Part shown: positions 13,097-15,027 of the stretch, piece by piece
Position numbering within the stretch: the stretch's first letter is position 1
Layout: every line of letters begins with the position of its first letter
DNA from: Pseudomonadota bacterium
Lineage (GTDB): Bacteria > Pseudomonadota > Alphaproteobacteria > Caulobacterales > Caulobacteraceae
DNA length: 15,027 nt
Direction: 5' to 3'
Assembly: GCA_023434015.1 (NCBI GenBank)
Contig: JAEYTM010000245.1
Span: 1 to 15,027, forward strand
The notes under the pieces: model-generated
The model's input: only the letters and a program-made list of their open reading frames with translations
Told to the model about the DNA's origin: nothing
The model's database searches: none
Program-made: the position numbers and the translations under genes

Positions 13097-13876
13097 ATGG
13101 CCGCCCAGAAGAACATTTCGTCCGCGGGCGCGCCTGGTCAGGGCGCGGAGGCTTCCCGAGGCCTGCACGTGGCGCTGGTCATGGACGGCAACGGCCGTTG
13201 GGCCAAGCAGCGCGGCCTGCCGCGCTCGCTCGGGCATCGGGCGGGGGTCGAAGCCCTGAAGCGCACCGTGTCCGCGGCGCCCGCCCTGGGCGTGCGCTGG
13301 CTGACCGTCTTCGGCTTCTCGACCGAGAACTGGAGCCGACCCGCGGCCGAGGTGGCCGAGCTCATGGCCCTGCCCAAGCGCTACTTCGAAACTGACATCG
13401 TGCGGCTCGAGCGCGAAGGCGTGCGCGTGCGGGTGATCGGTCGTCGCCAGGGACTGTCGGCCGAACTGATCAGGTTGATCGACGACGCCGAAGCCCGCAC
13501 GGCGGGCAACGACCGCTTCTTCCTCAACGTGGCCTTCAACTACGGCGGCCAGGCCGACATCGCCGACGCCGCGCGGCGCTTCGCCGAAGAGGTCGCCGCG
13601 GGGCGGGCGCGGCCGGAGGATCTCGACGCCGCGGCCTTCGCCGGGCGGCTGGCCACCGCCGGTTCGCCGCCGCCGGACCTCATCATCCGCCCGTCCGGAG
13701 AGCAGCGCCTGTCGAATTTCCTGCTGTGGGAGGCCGCCTACGCCGAACTGGTCTTCCAGGACGTGCTGTGGCCGGACTACGGGGCCGAGCAGCTGAAGGC
13801 CGCCCTGGACGCTTTCGCGGCGCGGGATCGCCGCTATGGGGCCGTGGTGGCAGATGACGTCCTTGCCGCCGGCTAG
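13097..13876 (+). CDS. uppS: Isoprenyl transferase (undecaprenyl diphosphate synthase)
   Basis: The enzyme condenses isopentenyl diphosphate units in cis onto farnesyl diphosphate to make the C55 lipid carrier for peptidoglycan and other envelope polymers. The 259-residue protein has HVALVMDGNGRWA with catalytic D30, FGFSTENW (72-79), FNYGGQADI (148-155) and the substrate-binding RPSGEQRLSNF (198-208). Family members usually have Thr or a similar residue where Pro199 stands. The first 20 or so residues are a low-complexity leader. The ribosome-binding site is weak (CAGGA, about 13 bases away). The 3' end overlaps cdsA. Confidence 0.95.
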   Translation: MAAQKNISSAGAPGQGAEASRGLHVALVMDGNGRWAKQRGLPRSLGHRAGVEALKRTVSAAPALGVRWLTVFGFSTENWSRPAAEVAELMALPKRYFETDIVRLEREGVRVRVIGRRQGLSAELIRLIDDAEARTAGNDRFFLNVAFNYGGQADIADAARRFAEEVAAGRARPEDLDAAAFAGRLATAGSPPPDLIIRPSGEQRLSNFLLWEAAYAELVFQDVLWPDYGAEQLKAALDAFAARDRRYGAVVADDVLAAG

Positions 13877-14696
13877 GCGCTTCGACTGGTCCAACCTCGG
13901 CCTGCGGGTCGCCTCCGCCGCGGTCCTGGTCCCGGCGGTGCTGTTCGCCGCCTGGACGGGCGACTGGCTGTATCTCGTACTGATTTCGGTCGGCGTCGCC
14001 CTGCTCAGCATCGAGTGGGGCGGGATGAGCGCGCCGCGGGCGCCGGTCCGCGTCTCGACCGCAGTGACCGTGGCCGTGCTCTCGGCGGTCTTCCTCAGCC
14101 ACCAGGGGCATTACGGCCTCGCCTGGATCGCCGTCGGTGTCGGCGCGCTGGCGGCCGCCCTGGTCGCCCGCGGGGTGGCCGAACGCCCGGCCGACGCGGC
14201 TTTCGGGGTCTTCTATATCGCGCCCGCCTGCATCTGCCTGGTCTGGCTGCGGGACTCCGATCAGGTGATGTCTCAGCAGGGACACTGGTGGATCCTGATG
14301 CTGTTCGCGGCCACCTGGTCGGCCGACATCGGCGCCTACGCCGCCGGCAGCACGCTGAAGGGCCCCAAACTCTGGCCTCGCTTCTCGCCGAACAAGACCT
14401 GGTCGGGGTTCGTCGGCGGCCTGCTCGCCGCGATGGCCACCGGGGCCCTGATGTCGGCGCTGTCGGTATTCAACCTCAACCTGGCGGCGGCGGCCTTCAT
14501 CGGCCTGGTGGTCGGCCTTGCGACCATGGCGGGGGACCTCTGGGAATCGGCGCTGAAGCGGAGGTTCGGGGTCAAGGATTCGGGCGATCTGATCCCCGGT
14601 CACGGCGGCCTGCTGGACCGCGTCGACGGGCTGATGTTCGCCGTGGTGGTGATGGCAATCGCCCGGCTCGCCAATCACTGGGGATGGGGACATTGA
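13854..14696 (+). CDS. cdsA: Phosphatidate cytidylyltransferase (CDP-diacylglycerol synthase)
   Basis: This integral membrane enzyme makes CDP-diacylglycerol from phosphatidate and CTP, the branch point for phospholipids. The 280-residue protein has about eight hydrophobic helices. It ends with the family signature at residues 232-258: S232, KRRFGVKDSGD, then PGHGGLLDRVD with the metal-binding aspartates. TWSADIGAYAAGS and FSPNKTWSGFVGG are also typical. ATG 13854 overlaps uppS by 23 bases. ATG 13836 in the same frame would add six residues and cannot be excluded. The family-like sequence begins at RRFDWSNLGLRV, just after 13854. It overlaps the start of dxr. Confidence 0.94.
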   Translation: MTSLPPARRFDWSNLGLRVASAAVLVPAVLFAAWTGDWLYLVLISVGVALLSIEWGGMSAPRAPVRVSTAVTVAVLSAVFLSHQGHYGLAWIAVGVGALAAALVARGVAERPADAAFGVFYIAPACICLVWLRDSDQVMSQQGHWWILMLFAATWSADIGAYAAGSTLKGPKLWPRFSPNKTWSGFVGGLLAAMATGALMSALSVFNLNLAAAAFIGLVVGLATMAGDLWESALKRRFGVKDSGDLIPGHGGLLDRVDGLMFAVVVMAIARLANHWGWGH

Positions 14697-15027
14697 ACCT
14701 GCCGCGTAAGATCAGCGTCCTCGGCTCCACCGGCTCTGTAGGGATGTCGACCCTGGATCTGCTCGCCAAGGCGGGGGTCGAGGTCGAGATCGTGGCCCTG
14801 ACGGCCGGCCGCAATGTCGAGCGCCTGGCTGAACAGGCGCTTCGTTGGCGACCGCGCCTGGCGGTGATCGAGGATGAGGCCCAACTGCCGCTCTTGCGGG
14901 AGCGGCTGGCCGGGAGCGGCGTGCAGACCGCCGCGGGCCCCGCCGCTGTCGCCGCGGCGGCGGGCGAGGGCGCCCAGTGGGTCATGTCGGCCATCGTCGG
15001 CTTCGCGGGCCTCGCGCCGACCCTGGC
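14684..15027 (+). CDS. dxr: 1-deoxy-D-xylulose-5-phosphate reductoisomerase, 3'-truncated by the window edge
   Basis: This is the first committed enzyme of the MEP isoprenoid pathway, using NADPH. The frame is open from ATG 14684 to the window end (114 codons). It shows KISVLGSTGSVG, the NADPH-binding motif, at the N-terminus, VALTAGRNVERLAEQA, and SAIVGFAGLAPTL near the edge, which matches the conserved glycine/alanine motif of the family. ATG 14684 overlaps cdsA by 13 bases. An alternative TTG at 14693 overlaps the cdsA stop by three bases and gives a tighter N-terminus; the sequence does not decide between them. DXR supplies the isoprenoid units that UppS uses. Confidence 0.93.
   Translation, partial: MGTLNLPRKISVLGSTGSVGMSTLDLLAKAGVEVEIVALTAGRNVERLAEQALRWRPRLAVIEDEAQLPLLRERLAGSGVQTAAGPAAVAAAAGEGAQWVMSAIVGFAGLAPTL

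Overview
The window is GC-rich (visibly around two thirds G+C) chromosomal DNA from an alphaproteobacterium, most likely of the Caulobacterales (Caulobacter or Phenylobacterium type). This rests on the gene order birA-coaX-rnj-mce-DUF1467-proS-lolC-lolD, the order rpsB-tsf-pyrH-frr-uppS-cdsA-dxr, the short alphaproteobacterial ProS, and a plausible alphaproteobacterial general-stress (EcfG-type) promoter. I see no tRNA, rRNA, CRISPR, insertion sequence or prophage gene.

Region 1 (1-3723, plus strand) is a tightly packed run: the 3' part of birA (biotin-protein ligase), coaX (type III pantothenate kinase), rnj (ribonuclease J), a methylmalonyl-CoA epimerase gene and a two-helix DUF1467 membrane protein gene. 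Two of the junctions are TGATG overlaps. A strong hairpin lies across the DUF1467 stop codon. Region 2 (3751-7117, plus strand) starts with a candidate promoter and holds proS, a LolC/E-type permease gene and lolD, all overlapping. Their products charge proline tRNA and release lipoproteins from the inner membrane.

Region 3 (7114-9463) is the accessory part. A minus-strand YbhN/MprF-type membrane protein gene converges on lolD, and the two stop codons share one CTAG. Divergently, a BON-domain protein gene with a tyrosine/aspartate-rich tandem repeat and a PHA-system family gene form a two-gene operon. A good match to a GGAAC-N16-GGTT stress promoter precedes it. A small minus-strand helix-turn-helix gene then converges on the PHA-family gene, again with both stops in one CTAG. 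As I recall it, related genomes often have dnaE next to lolD, so this block may be lineage-specific.

Region 4 (9464-15027, plus strand) is the conserved translation and envelope cluster. A 264-base leader region with nested helices precedes rpsB. A GNRA-capped hairpin separates rpsB from tsf, and a strong terminator-like hairpin separates tsf from pyrH. Then come frr, uppS, cdsA and the 5' end of dxr, which runs off the window. These genes supply ribosomal protein S2, EF-Ts, UMP kinase, ribosome recycling, undecaprenyl and phospholipid precursors, and the first committed MEP isoprenoid step.

Most of the window is ordinary core genome. The points most worth a second look are the stress-promoter/BON/PHA block, the two CTAG shared-stop junctions and the RNA structures around rpsB and tsf.
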